A stretch of 64,000 bases of DNA, taken from NCBI RefSeq assembly GCF_000368925.1, contig NZ_KB849756.1, positions 1,072,271 through 1,136,270 of the forward strand, in the 5' to 3' direction. Under the pieces are notes generated by a model. That model saw only the letters and a list, made by a program, of their open reading frames with translations. It was not told where the DNA came from and did no database searches. This document shows, one piece after another, positions 1-8,901 of the stretch (positions are counted from its first letter, which is position 1; each line of letters opens with the position of its first letter). The position numbers and the translations under genes were made by a program. The DNA is from Acinetobacter bereziniae LMG 1003 = CIP 70.12. Lineage in GTDB: Bacteria; Pseudomonadota; Gammaproteobacteria; Pseudomonadales; Moraxellaceae.

Positions 1-505
1 GTGGTGCACGTACTGAACTCAGTACGCCTTTAATCCCAATTGGATCCGTTGCTCCAAGTGCTGAACCAAGTAATAACAACACTAAAATAGGCACAGGATT
101 TCCAATCAAGAACTGGAAGCCAAATACCAATCCTGCAAAAAATACTGCACACAACAATAGTGCAATTGTGGCTAAGATACTGATCGGCTTCCAATAGACT
201 TTTAAATCAGAAACTTTAAATTTCAATGCGGATGATGTAAGAATGAAACAAATCACACCATTGACTAAAAAATCATAAAAATCGACATGGCGCACTGCCT
301 CTTCAATATTATGAATATTAATCGAGATAAATTGATTACCATTCAGTAAACTGGCGCCCCATTGCAAGATAAAGACAAAAATTGCAGAAACGATAGGTAC
401 ACCAATCGCTTGAGGAAAACCGAGTATGCGTTTATTAAATATGGTCGTCGCAATAGAAAGCGCAAAAACTACTGTAAAAACTTGGAGAAAGAAATAATTA
501 CCCAT
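1..505 (-). CDS. Cation:proton antiporter, CPA1/NhaP-like, N-terminal part only
   Basis: The gene starts at ATG 505 and runs off the left edge, leaving about 168 codons. The visible part is a chain of hydrophobic helices. A GATDPIG stretch near residues 150-156 matches the conserved acidic TDPI motif in the ion-binding core of the CPA1 Na+/H+ antiporters (family knowledge). Its likely role is exchange of Na+ or K+ for H+ across the inner membrane, giving pH and salt homeostasis. Only the first few helices are visible, so any C-terminal regulatory domain and the ion specificity cannot be judged. The 230-bp gap to the next gene should hold its promoter. Family call is fairly sure; subtype is inference. 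Confidence 0.75.
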   Translation of the reverse strand, partial: MGNYFFLQVFTVVFALSIATTIFNKRILGFPQAIGVPIVSAIFVFILQWGASLLNGNQFISINIHNIEEAVRHVDFYDFLVNGVICFILTSSALKFKVSDLKVYWKPISILATIALLLCAVFFAGLVFGFQFLIGNPVPILVLLLLGSALGATDPIGIKGVLSSVRAP

Positions 506-681
506 TCGAACCCTATTTTCGATTTTTAATTTAAATGCACATCAAACACTCAATCATTTCTTTATTAAATATAGAATAAAAGACCATTTAACAATCAATA
601 TAATTTTACAAAAAAAAGTACAGTCTGACTTTTTTCGTTATATTTTTTAACATAAAAAATTGGCTTGGAAAATCTATTTAG

Positions 682-711
682 AAAAAAAGAGCATATCTTG
701 TGCTCTTTTTT
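682..711 (-). terminator. Rho-independent terminator of the zinc metallopeptidase gene
   Basis: AAAAAGAGCA and TGCTCTTTTT form a 10-bp stem around a short loop. An A-run on the left gives the U-tract for leftward transcripts from the gene ending at 733. The symmetric T-run would also stop rightward transcripts. Confidence 0.75.
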
Positions 712-732
712 AAACCATTGAACTTAAACAAC

Positions 733-1620
733 TTATTTAAACGTATCACAACTATTGATATCGCCTGATTTCATACCAGTATTGAACCACTGCATACGTT
801 GTTGACTGGTACCATGGGTAAAGCTATCTGGAACAGCATAACCACGTGCCTTTTTCTGCAAATAGTCATCACCAATTTTCTCTGCGGCATCCATTGCCTC
901 TTCGATATCGCCTTGTTCAAGAAATTGTGTACGCTGTTGTGTACGATTCGCCCAAACACCTGCTAAACAGTCTGCCTGTAATTCCAAACGCACTGAGAGT
1001 TGGTTACCCTGAGCTTGATTGGCACGTTGACGAGCCTGTTGAACTTGCGAGGAAATACCCAATAAATTTTGAATATGATGACCAACTTCATGTGCAATTA
1101 CATAAGCTTGTGCGAAATCACCTGCTTCATCTTGTGCAGATAACTCAGATTGGTTTTTTTCACCTGAAATACCCATTTGTTGGCGCATATCTTTGAAGAA
1201 TTGAGTATCAATATAAACTTTTTGGTCTGCTGGACAATAAAACGGTCCCATCGCAGACTCAGCTGTTCCACAACCTGATTGCACAGCGCCACTGAACATC
1301 ACCAGTTTTGGTGGTGTATATTGGGCACCTTGTTGAATAAACACTTGTTTCCAAGTATCTTCCGTATCTGCTAAGACTGTTTTAACAAAAGAAGCTGTTT
1401 CTTGCTGTTCAGGCGTCGCATTGGCAGGTGCAGTGTTCTGGCTCACATTACCTGAGGTGACTTGCTTGGTTGCTTGATATGCCTGCTGCGGATCAACACC
1501 AAAAAATTTCCAAGCAATAAAAGCAACAACCAATCCTAAAATGCTAATACCACCCGCTTTTACACCACCACCACGGCGATCTTCGACATTATCGCTTTCT
1601 CTACGTCCTTTCCAACGCAT
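733..1620 (-). CDS. Putative neutral zinc metallopeptidase (YpfJ family)
   Basis: A 295-residue protein with one N-terminal membrane segment (about residues 23-40) and a periplasmic domain. The zinc motif HEVGH is at residues 177-181, inside the longer HEVGHHIQ typical of the YpfJ/Zn-peptidase family (PF04228). The length and the Arg-rich start followed by a Gly-rich stretch also fit the family. It is a predicted membrane-anchored metallopeptidase whose substrate is not known for the family. It is followed by its own terminator at 682-711, and the upstream DUF808 gene on the same strand is 49 bp away, so the two may be cotranscribed. Function beyond peptidase is not visible. Confidence 0.88.
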   Translation of the reverse strand: MRWKGRRESDNVEDRRGGGVKAGGISILGLVVAFIAWKFFGVDPQQAYQATKQVTSGNVSQNTAPANATPEQQETASFVKTVLADTEDTWKQVFIQQGAQYTPPKLVMFSGAVQSGCGTAESAMGPFYCPADQKVYIDTQFFKDMRQQMGISGEKNQSELSAQDEAGDFAQAYVIAHEVGHHIQNLLGISSQVQQARQRANQAQGNQLSVRLELQADCLAGVWANRTQQRTQFLEQGDIEEAMDAAEKIGDDYLQKKARGYAVPDSFTHGTSQQRMQWFNTGMKSGDINSCDTFK

Positions 1621-1669
1621 AGATTTGTCCTTTTATTTTTAAATTGGAAACAGTTTTACAATGATTGTT

Positions 1670-2599
1670 TTATAAAGCAGTTTTAGATTGACCACGTAAT
1701 TTTTGAATCAGTCCAACCACCAATACCACAGCCAAACCAGCAACAATACCAATGACCAGATTGATCAGTGTCGGTGTGAGTGCACCAATGATATTTCCCA
1801 CTGTTGGAATGTGTTCAATATGATCGACAGCTTCTTCAGTCAAGTGGTGCAAAGTAGATACCGCATGACTGATAATCCCTCCTCCCACAAGGAACATCGC
1901 AACTGTTCCAACAATAGTTAATGTTTTCATGAGTTTCGGTGCAAATGCCAATAAGCCGCGACCAATACTTTGTTTTACATTCGATGCTTGTTGCGTCAAG
2001 TACAAACCTAAATCATCAATTTTGACAATCATCGCAACAAAGCCATAGACCCCTACAGTCATAATCACAGCAATCACGGACAGCACCATGACTTTTGTAC
2101 CAAAAGCAGCGGTTGCAACCGTACCTAAAGAAATCACCACAATTTCAGCAGAAAGAATAAAGTCAGTGCGTATCGCACCTTTAATTTTCTCTTTTTCAAA
2201 AGTTGCTAAATCAGTTTCAATCTGCTCAAGCTCTTCTTGAGCACCCTCTTCAGTTGTGGCTTTTTTATGCTTCAAACTGTGCAGTACTTTTTCTACACCT
2301 TCATAACATAGAAACAAACCACCAATCATTAATAAGGGATTAATCAGCCAAGGGGCAACCACACTAATCAATAGAGCTAATGGTACTAAAATGAGTTTAT
2401 TGATAAATGAACCTTTCGCAACACCCCAAACGACGGGAAGTTCACGTTCAGCTCGAACACCACTGACTTGTTGTGCATTGAGTGCTAAGTCATCACCTAA
2501 AACGCCTGCTGTTTTTTTTGCTGCCATTTTACTCATGACCGCAACATCATCAAGCACTGCTGCAATATCATCTAATAATATTAATAAACTACTTGCCAT
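1670..2599 (-). CDS. DUF808 family (YedI-like) inner-membrane protein
   Basis: A 309-residue protein that matches the DUF808/YedI family along its length. It begins with the characteristic MASSLLILLDDIAAVLDDVA stretch followed by SKMAAKKTAGVLGDDLA. Several long hydrophobic segments follow (about residues 65-95, 145-185, 215-240, 270-300). An acidic Lys/Glu-rich loop lies near residues 110-140. The molecular role of the family is not established; it is an integral inner-membrane protein. The next gene on the same strand starts 50 bp downstream, so a two-gene transcript is possible. Family assignment is confident; no function is claimed. Confidence 0.88.
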   Translation of the reverse strand: MASSLLILLDDIAAVLDDVAVMSKMAAKKTAGVLGDDLALNAQQVSGVRAERELPVVWGVAKGSFINKLILVPLALLISVVAPWLINPLLMIGGLFLCYEGVEKVLHSLKHKKATTEEGAQEELEQIETDLATFEKEKIKGAIRTDFILSAEIVVISLGTVATAAFGTKVMVLSVIAVIMTVGVYGFVAMIVKIDDLGLYLTQQASNVKQSIGRGLLAFAPKLMKTLTIVGTVAMFLVGGGIISHAVSTLHHLTEEAVDHIEHIPTVGNIIGALTPTLINLVIGIVAGLAVVLVVGLIQKLRGQSKTAL

Positions 2600-2714
2600 T
2601 TTTTATCCAAAATTTTAGTTATCACACTATTTTAAAGTGAAATTTCATTTTTCTATATAAAATTTTGTAGATTTTCACATTTATCCATAAAAATTGGTTC
2701 TGGGCTATTTTTCG

Positions 2715-2744
2715 CTGACATTAAAATAAATTATCTCGTACAAT
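2715..2744 (+). promoter_or_regulatory. Candidate sigma-70 promoter of trpS
   Basis: CTGACA (2715-2720) and TACAAT (2739-2744) are separated by 18 bp, about 50 bp upstream of the trpS start. The -10 is one mismatch from TATAAT and the -35 one mismatch from TTGACA. The call rests on sequence pattern only. Confidence 0.5.
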
Positions 2745-2795
2745 AGTGCCCATTCACAAAACACGACTGTCTCTATAAAGACTTTGGAAGCGATA

Positions 2796-3809
2796 ATGAC
2801 GAATCAAGATAATCGTCCTGTGATTTTGACAGGCGACCGTCCTACTGGACAACTACATTTGGGACATTTTGTAGGTTCTTTGCGCTCACGAGTAGGCTTA
2901 CAGGATTCTCATCATCAGCATCTACTTCTCGCTGATGCTCAGGCTTTAACTGATAATGCTGATAACTTTGAAAAAGTTCGCCGCAATATTATTGAAGTCG
3001 CGACAGACTATTTAGCTGTTGGTATTGACCCAACCAAAACCACGATCTGTGTTCAATCATGCTTGCCAGCATTAAATGAACTGACCATGTTATATTTAAA
3101 CTTCGTCACTGTGTCACGTTTAGAGCGTAATCCAACAATTAAAGCTGAAATTCAATTGCGTGGCTTCGAACGAGATATTCCAGCAGGTTTCTTGTGCTAC
3201 CCCGTTGCTCAAGCTGCTGACATTACTGCATTTAAAGCAACAGTCGTTCCTGTAGGTGAAGACCAGATTCCAATGATCGAACAAACCAACGAAATTGTTC
3301 GTCGTTTAAATCGTCAAATTGGTCAAGAGGTTTTACCTGAGTGTAAAGCACTTTTATCCAATATGAGTCGTTTACCTGGCTTTGATGGCAAAGCTAAAAT
3401 GTCAAAATCTTTGGGCAATACCATTGTCTTAGATGCGACAGATAAAGACATCAAAAAAGCGGTCAATGCAATGTATACCGATCCAAATCACTTGCGTATC
3501 GAAGATCCAGGTCAAGTAGAAGGTAATATTGTATTTACCTACTTAGATGCTTTCGATCCAAATAAAGAAGAAGTTGAAGAACTGAAAGCACATTATCGTC
3601 GCGGTGGTTTAGGCGATGGCACAGTGAAAAAGCGCCTTGAAGGTGTTTTAAAAGAGTTGATCACACCAATTCGTGAACGTCGTATGGAACTTGCAAAAGA
3701 CCCTGATTACATCATGGACATCTTAAAAACAGGCACTGAAAAATGCCGTGTTATTACCCAAGATACCTTAGATGAAATCAAAAATGGTTTAGGTGTATTC
3801 CATTTCTAA
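2796..3809 (+). CDS. trpS: Tryptophanyl-tRNA synthetase
   Basis: Class I aminoacyl-tRNA synthetase that charges tRNA-Trp with tryptophan in the cytoplasm. The HIGH-type signature HLGH sits in TGQLHLGHFVGS near residues 17-28. The KMSKS loop is intact in GKAKMSKSLGN near residue 200. The start at ATG 2796 is preferred over an in-frame TTG at 2784 because a GGAAG ribosome-binding sequence lies just upstream. This gives 337 residues, normal for bacterial TrpS. It is a single-gene unit that ends at a terminator shared with the convergent lysS. No TrpS-specific leader peptide or T-box is seen upstream. Confidence 0.97.
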   Translation: MTNQDNRPVILTGDRPTGQLHLGHFVGSLRSRVGLQDSHHQHLLLADAQALTDNADNFEKVRRNIIEVATDYLAVGIDPTKTTICVQSCLPALNELTMLYLNFVTVSRLERNPTIKAEIQLRGFERDIPAGFLCYPVAQAADITAFKATVVPVGEDQIPMIEQTNEIVRRLNRQIGQEVLPECKALLSNMSRLPGFDGKAKMSKSLGNTIVLDATDKDIKKAVNAMYTDPNHLRIEDPGQVEGNIVFTYLDAFDPNKEEVEELKAHYRRGGLGDGTVKKRLEGVLKELITPIRERRMELAKDPDYIMDILKTGTEKCRVITQDTLDEIKNGLGVFHF

Positions 3810-3832
3810 TCTGCTTAAATCTATTTAAAAAT

Positions 3833-3864
3833 AAAAAAAGCCACTGAATTCAGTGGCTTTTTTA
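3833..3864. terminator. Bidirectional terminator between trpS and lysS
   Basis: AAAAAAGCCACTG / CAGTGGCTTTTTT is a near-perfect inverted repeat with a short AATT centre, flanked by A- and T-runs. It can terminate both convergent genes. Confidence 0.88.
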
Positions 3865-3874
3865 ATCGCATCAA

Positions 3875-5401
3875 TTAATTTTTATGGCGCATATGTGGGA
3901 ATAAAATCACATCACGAATACTTGGTGCATTAGCAAACAACATCACCAAACGGTCAATACCGATGCCTTCACCTGCTGTTGGAGGTAAGCCGTATTCTAA
4001 TGCTTCAATAAAGTCTGCATCGAAGTGCATTGCTTCATCATCACCCGCATCTTTTTCAGCAACTTGTGCTTGAAAACGCTCAGCCTGATCAATTGGATCG
4101 TTTAACTCTGAGAAACCATTTGCAAGCTCACGACCACCAATAAAGAACTCGAAACGATCCGTAATATGTGGGTTGTCATCATTACGACGTGCCAAAGGTG
4201 AAGTTTCAGCAGGATATTCAGTAATGAATGTCGGCTGACGTAATTGAGTTTCAACAGTTTCTTCAAATACGATTGTTTGTAGTCGACCCAAACCAAAACC
4301 AGGCTTCACTTGCTCTTTAAGCTCTTCGCGTACAAATGTCGCCAAGAACTCACGATCAGATACATTTTCTGCAGTCAAACTTGGGTTATGCTCTAAAATT
4401 GCATCGAACATTGAGATTTTCTTAAATGGACCTTTGAAGCTATATACTTCATCCCCATAAGGCACATCCGTTGACCCTAAAATATCAATCGCCAGTTTTT
4501 CCAACATACCTTCAGTCAAAGCCATAAGATCTTTGTAGTCAGCATAAGCTTGGTAGAACTCAATCATGGTGAATTCTGGGTTATGACGTGTTGATACCCC
4601 TTCATTACGGAAGTTACGGTTAATCTCAAATACACGTTCAAAACCACCAACAACTAAACGTTTTAAATATAGTTCAGGTGCGATACGCAAGAATAATGGC
4701 ATGTCCAATGCATTATGATGTGTTTCAAATGGACGCGCTGACGCCCCCCCTGGAATCACATGCATCATCGGAGTTTCAACTTCCATAAAACGTTCATTGG
4801 TTAAGTAATTACGAATACCAGAGACTACTTTTGCACGAATTTCAAAAGTTTTACGTGTTTCTTCATTCACAATTAAATCTAAATAACGTTTACGATACTT
4901 CACTTCAGTATCAGTTAAACCATGAAACTTATCAGGAAGTGGACGCAAAGATTTGGTCAATAATTCAAAATGTTCGATATGCACATATAAATCGCCCTTA
5001 CCAGAACGACCAATATAGCCTTGAACAGCGATAATATCGCCTAGATCTAAACTTTTTACAGTTTCCAATACTTCAGGAGCAAGTTCTTTACGAGGAACAT
5101 AGAGCTGAATACGACCTGTCATGTCTTGGATCACAATAAATGATCCACGGTTTAACATCACACGACCTGCGACAGAAACGTGGACTTGTTCACCAGCTTC
5201 AATTTGTTCTTTCGTTTGATCTGCAAATTGATCTTGTAAATCCTGTGCGTAATGCTCACGCTTAAAAGTATTTGGCCACGGGCTAACACCAGTTTCCTTG
5301 GCATGATCTTGAATTTGCTTTAACTTGGCATGACGCTGTGCGATTAAATCGTTTTCGGAAATGGGTTGTTCAGAAGTCGATTGAGCGTTTTGTTGCGTCA
5401 T
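3875..5401 (-). CDS. lysS: Lysyl-tRNA synthetase, class II
   Basis: Charges tRNA-Lys with lysine. The 508-residue protein (from M at 5401) has an N-terminal OB-fold tRNA-binding domain (about 65-180), then the class II catalytic core. Motif 2 is visible as FEINRNFRNEG and motif 3 as GEGIGIDRLVML near the C-terminus. An in-frame ATG 12 codons further upstream exists at 5437. I chose 5401 because MTQQNAQ is followed by the usual low-complexity leader and gives the family's normal length; the choice is not certain. The gene is monocistronic and convergent with trpS. Confidence 0.97.
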   Translation of the reverse strand: MTQQNAQSTSEQPISENDLIAQRHAKLKQIQDHAKETGVSPWPNTFKREHYAQDLQDQFADQTKEQIEAGEQVHVSVAGRVMLNRGSFIVIQDMTGRIQLYVPRKELAPEVLETVKSLDLGDIIAVQGYIGRSGKGDLYVHIEHFELLTKSLRPLPDKFHGLTDTEVKYRKRYLDLIVNEETRKTFEIRAKVVSGIRNYLTNERFMEVETPMMHVIPGGASARPFETHHNALDMPLFLRIAPELYLKRLVVGGFERVFEINRNFRNEGVSTRHNPEFTMIEFYQAYADYKDLMALTEGMLEKLAIDILGSTDVPYGDEVYSFKGPFKKISMFDAILEHNPSLTAENVSDREFLATFVREELKEQVKPGFGLGRLQTIVFEETVETQLRQPTFITEYPAETSPLARRNDDNPHITDRFEFFIGGRELANGFSELNDPIDQAERFQAQVAEKDAGDDEAMHFDADFIEALEYGLPPTAGEGIGIDRLVMLFANAPSIRDVILFPHMRHKN

Positions 5402-5504
5402 CTCTGCCTCGATTATATTAAAAAACGGAAGTTGCATAGCATAGCAGATTTACAACATAATGCGTATGAATATAACTCAATGAACCCTGTAAAAATTAAA
5501 AATC

Positions 5505-6266
5505 ATGAATAAATACTGGCAAGGATTCGCCCAAAGTATCATTCTTTTCAATGTTTTGTTGTTTTCAGGCGAAATTGCCGCAGAGCAAATCATTGTCATG
5601 AGTAATACTCGCAAAGATCTCCCAATAAAAATTGAAACGACAAATATTGCAAATCAAGATTATATTTGGCAATTGGAAATCAGCCCAAATCAGCAGACTC
5701 AAAAGATTCAAATTAAATTGATGAATCCACACCCCACACAAAAAACACTCAACAAAAGAGCTTTAGAAATCGCCAACACAATAACATTGGCACAACTTCC
5801 TCAGGTCAGTAATGATTTTAAAAATAAACCCCTCAATCTTGATGAAGAAAATATTGCAAGAACAACATATTATTATGGAAAATACAGCTTATTTATCAAA
5901 TTTCCCAAGACAATTGGCTATGCAATCAAGCCTCATTTTTCCCAATTACAAAGTGTGTTAGAACCGTTTTGCCAACCTGTAGATGCAAACTCGAACCCTA
6001 AAATACAATTTGATTCACAGGGAAATATCGCATTGAATGTCAAATTTCTCGTTGGCACAGAAGGACAAATTCGAAAAATGGAATATGTCCCTAAAATAAA
6101 TTACGACATTAAAATGATATTAGAGCCCTTACTTAAAAAAATTCGCTTTTACCCACACAATATTTCAGGTGTATTAACATCCTTTTCTATCGAACAACCG
6201 ATCATTATTCAATGTCATGCACCCAAAAACGAACCAACATCAATTCATCTTAAACCTACTAAATGA
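5505..6266 (+). CDS. Secreted protein with a TonB-C-like C-terminal region
   Basis: A 253-residue protein with an N-terminal signal peptide (hydrophobic residues about 10-25, probable cleavage after the AA of GEIAA). The middle has no recognised motif. Residues about 175-240 read GNIALNVKFLVGTEGQIRKM, then PLLKKIRFYPHNISG, then FSIEQPIII. This resembles the beta-alpha-beta TonB C-terminal fold, which typically shows VxVxFxVxxDGxV, then A-x-x-WRFxPAxxxGxPV, then a final beta strand (family knowledge). There is no Pro-rich linker or ordinary TonB membrane anchor, so it is not a standard TonB. Role unknown. It stands alone between lysS (divergent) and a convergent SRPBCC gene. Confidence 0.6.
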   Translation: MNKYWQGFAQSIILFNVLLFSGEIAAEQIIVMSNTRKDLPIKIETTNIANQDYIWQLEISPNQQTQKIQIKLMNPHPTQKTLNKRALEIANTITLAQLPQVSNDFKNKPLNLDEENIARTTYYYGKYSLFIKFPKTIGYAIKPHFSQLQSVLEPFCQPVDANSNPKIQFDSQGNIALNVKFLVGTEGQIRKMEYVPKINYDIKMILEPLLKKIRFYPHNISGVLTSFSIEQPIIIQCHAPKNEPTSIHLKPTK

Positions 6267-6285
6267 ATAAAAAGGTCTGATTTAA

Positions 6286-6726
6286 CTAAGGTTGTTCTGC
6301 CAATGATTTGACAACAGCAAAGCCTTGTTGAAACCCACGATCCATCATTTCTTGATATTCTTCCGCAGTTTCAACCTCAGCGTGTAAAGTGGTTATACCG
6401 TCTTGTTCATCTAGATGGTATTGCTCAAATGTGCCATTCCATTCTTGGGTTTCGGCACTTGTGGTATCCGCTATACCATTTCTTAATATGCCTAAATGTT
6501 TGAAAACCACTTTTTTAAATTGCTCTAACTCGACAATGGTAGCAACCATTCCATCACCATTGGCATCTTGAAATAATGTCTCACCACCAATTTTCCAATC
6601 CGATTGCATTTGTGACGTTTCACAAAAGGATTGTGTCCATTGAGAATAAGTGTGCGTATCCCAAAGAATATTCCATACTTTCTGTGCAGTTGCATGGATT
6701 TTGATATCGTATTTTAATGTGATCAT
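6286..6726 (-). CDS. SRPBCC (START/Bet v 1-like) family protein
   Basis: A 146-residue protein that opens with a beta strand (ITLKYDIKIHATAQKVWNIL) and the Trp pair WDTHTYSQWTQ, typical of AHSA1/polyketide-cyclase-like SRPBCC domains. The VVFKHLG strand and the C-terminal long helix (EEYQEMMDRGFQQGFAVVKSLAEQ) complete the fold. The domain makes a hydrophobic ligand pocket; no substrate can be named. It is convergent with the TonB-C-like gene, with only 19 bp between the stops. The family call is fairly sure, and function is unknown. Confidence 0.75.
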   Translation of the reverse strand: MITLKYDIKIHATAQKVWNILWDTHTYSQWTQSFCETSQMQSDWKIGGETLFQDANGDGMVATIVELEQFKKVVFKHLGILRNGIADTTSAETQEWNGTFEQYHLDEQDGITTLHAEVETAEEYQEMMDRGFQQGFAVVKSLAEQP

Positions 6727-7012
6727 CCCAATCTCTTTTTTAATTGTGTTGCATATAGCTTAGTATAATCACTGATAGAAATGATTAATTTTTGTTAACA
6801 AGGCATTTAAATAGAAATAATTTTAATATTTATTTTTCAATATATTACAAAAGAATCTAATTTATTTGATGGAAAAAATAAAAGTTCTTAGACCAAAAGC
6901 TAAGTTATAAAAAATATCTTGCTCAGTACACTAGCTTCATACCAAAAATAGTTGAAATGGAAAGTTTTTAAATCCATGAATTATTGTTTCTGTCTATAGA
7001 TATAAAGACAAT

Positions 7013-7525
7013 ATGCAAGTGATAACAATGAGCAATACTAAAATTTTATTTTTACATGGCTTGGATTCATCTAAAGAATCAACCAAGTTCCATGCCATCA
7101 ATGCAATTAAAAAATATTGCATTAATGTGGATTATCGCAATTTAAACTATCAAACTGTTGAACGTTTTTATCACGATATCATTGAAAAAATTAAGCCAGA
7201 TTTATTGGTAGGACATAGTTTAGGTGGCTATTGGTCATTAAAAATGTCTCAGAAACATCGTATCCCGACTGTGATTGCCAATCCAAGTTTAAAACCTGAC
7301 TTTCGCGACGATTATCCTGAGATCAATGAAGCTGATCTTGAGCATGATATTCCTCAAATTGCATATATTGAATTGGGTGATGAAGTCTTGGATATGTACA
7401 AAGTTTTTGAACAATTAGACCCATATATGCAGATTGAAACTGTTGAAGGGGGACATCATCGATTGGCTCAACCCGAAAATCTAAATCGCTTAATTCGCTA
7501 TATGGAACAGACTTTTATTTATTGA
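7013..7525 (+). CDS. Small alpha/beta hydrolase, YqiA/UPF0227-like
   Basis: A 170-residue hydrolase. An oxyanion-hole-type HGLDSS is near residue 16, the nucleophile elbow is GHSLGGYW (Ser about residue 65), and the probable catalytic His lies in EGGHHRL close to the C-terminus. The short, lid-less layout and the IANPSLKP segment after the elbow fit the YqiA/YcfP esterase family (PF05728). The start is uncertain: ATG 7013 or ATG 7028 (MSNTK). Neither has a strong Shine-Dalgarno sequence, and 7028 lies closer to the first beta strand. Substrate unknown. It is a lone gene, convergent with apt across a terminator. Confidence 0.78.
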   Translation: MQVITMSNTKILFLHGLDSSKESTKFHAINAIKKYCINVDYRNLNYQTVERFYHDIIEKIKPDLLVGHSLGGYWSLKMSQKHRIPTVIANPSLKPDFRDDYPEINEADLEHDIPQIAYIELGDEVLDMYKVFEQLDPYMQIETVEGGHHRLAQPENLNRLIRYMEQTFIY

Positions 7526-7562
7526 TTTCTATGAACAGACTAAACTTGTCGATGCATATATA

Positions 7563-7590
7563 AAAAAGCCTTGTTAAAACAAGGCTTTTA
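7563..7590. terminator. Bidirectional terminator between the hydrolase gene and apt
   Basis: AAAAGCCTTGTT / AACAAGGCTTTT is an inverted repeat with A- and T-runs on the two sides, lying just before the apt stop codon. Confidence 0.82.
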
Positions 7591-7596
7591 AACAGA

Positions 7597-8142
7597 TTAA
7601 GCGACTGCTTTTTCTACGGGTTTTGAGCGTTCATCTAAGACAGACCAAATCTTTAAACCCAAGTCTTGATGTAAGTCAGGCAAATCAAGAAAAATACTCG
7701 CACCCAATACTGTATGATGACATTTGTGCATCAATTGGTTGACTGCTTTGAGTGTTCCACCTGTTGCCAATACATCATCCACAATAATCACTTTTTGTGG
7801 TGTAATGTTAGCAGACATTTCCAAACGATCTAAACCATATTCCAGACTATAGCCCACGCCAACAACCGGTGGTGGCAATTTTCCTGCTTTACGAACCAGT
7901 AATAACCCCTTGCCTGTACGTTGTGCCAATAAGCTCGCTAAAACAAAACCACGTGCTTCTACCGCAACAAAACTCTCCACCTCTGCCAATTGTTCAACAG
8001 GAATACTTTCAATCAATGCATCAGCCAATTCACCCAGATTGTTCATAAACAATGGGGTTAAATCATAAAAACAAATACCTGGTTTTGGAAAATCTTGGAC
8101 AGTACGAATACTTGACCACAAAGCAGTAGACATGTTCATCAT
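7597..8142 (-). CDS. apt: Adenine phosphoribosyltransferase
   Basis: Converts adenine and PRPP to AMP in purine salvage. The type I PRTase fingerprint VIIVDDVLATGGTLKA is present near residues 122-137. The family's FPKPGICFYDLTPLF segment near the N-terminus and the AVEARGFVLA loop are also present. Three in-frame ATGs cluster at 8142, 8139 and 8133. MSTALWSS from 8133 resembles the usual start, and no clear ribosome-binding site decides between them. The length (178-181) is normal. Single gene. Confidence 0.93.
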   Translation of the reverse strand: MMNMSTALWSSIRTVQDFPKPGICFYDLTPLFMNNLGELADALIESIPVEQLAEVESFVAVEARGFVLASLLAQRTGKGLLLVRKAGKLPPPVVGVGYSLEYGLDRLEMSANITPQKVIIVDDVLATGGTLKAVNQLMHKCHHTVLGASIFLDLPDLHQDLGLKIWSVLDERSKPVEKAVA

Positions 8143-8637
8143 TAGGGAGAAATTTAAAAGAAAATTAATACGTGAATTTTAACGCTTTTTAAGCAAAATT
8201 GACAGCGACACCAAACCCAAAAAAATCTTACACTTATTTAAGTTATTGATTTTATTAAAGCCATTTTTATACAAAATATTGGCTATAGTTTAACCTTATT
8301 TTATTTTAACAATACTTTTATAATTTATCATTCAGACCTTTGTCTATATTCTATGATTTAAACAATTTAGGACCTCAGATTGACATTTACTAAAAATCAG
8401 TTTCTTTAAAAACTTTAACCAATCAGTTGGCATAATAAACATTGCTTTTGTCCTGACCTGCCATTCAGCTTTTACAAGAGTGAGATAAACTCCGATATTT
8501 ACTTTACTTTAGACACAGAACTGCGTAAAAATTTAGAGGAATATGTACACACTTTATTTGCATATTATTTGAGTCAAGCAGCGGATGGAATTTTACTGGC
8601 AGAAAAGCAATCTACCTGTCAGTTATCGGAGAATCAG
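8143..8637. other. Intergenic region between divergent apt and rubA
   Basis: About 500 bp of AT-rich sequence with no convincing coding region. It must hold the apt and rubA promoters. A TTGACA hexamer at 8380-8385 is the best -35 candidate for rubA, but no good -10 follows at the right distance. A reading frame in phase with rubA extends upstream to a TTG at 8569. It lacks a ribosome-binding site, so I do not count it as coding. Confidence 0.4.
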
Positions 8638-8802
8638 ATGAAGAAATATCAATGCATCGTTTGTGGTTGGATTTATGACGAAGCAGAGGGTTGGCCACAA
8701 GACGGCATCGCAGCAGGTACCAAATGGGAAGATATCCCAGACGACTGGACTTGCCCAGACTGCGGTGTTTCTAAAGCAGACTTTGAAATGGTAGAAATCT
8801 AA
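8638..8802 (+). CDS. rubA: Rubredoxin
   Basis: A 54-residue iron protein with the two CxxC knuckles (YQCIVCGW and WTCPDCGVSK) that bind one Fe. Conserved aromatic residues (Tyr in IYDEAEG, Trp in DDWTCP) pack round the site. In Acinetobacter, RubA passes electrons from rubredoxin reductase to the membrane alkane hydroxylase AlkM (established for A. baylyi). The start at ATG 8638 is set by a GGAG sequence about 7 bp upstream and by the normal rubredoxin length. rubB follows 99 bp downstream on the same strand, with a hairpin between them. Confidence 0.95.
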   Translation: MKKYQCIVCGWIYDEAEGWPQDGIAAGTKWEDIPDDWTCPDCGVSKADFEMVEI

Positions 8803-8812
8803 AATATCGCGT

Positions 8813-8838
8813 AAAGACCATGTTTACATGGTCTTTTT
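8813..8838 (+). terminator. Terminator/attenuator hairpin between rubA and rubB
   Basis: AAAGACCATG and CATGGTCTTT form a 10-bp stem followed by T-run TTTTTT. It lies inside the presumed rubAB operon, so it may be a partial terminator that makes rubA mRNA more abundant than rubB (inference). Confidence 0.7.
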
Positions 8839-8901
8839 TACGTATATTTGTCATAAAAATTATTCAATCCCCCACTCTTTTAGGCATGTATGGAGAAAGA
8901 T

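Noticed and set aside
8569..8637. N-terminal extension of rubredoxin
   Set aside because: It would start at TTG with no ribosome-binding site, and rubredoxin is complete from 8638.
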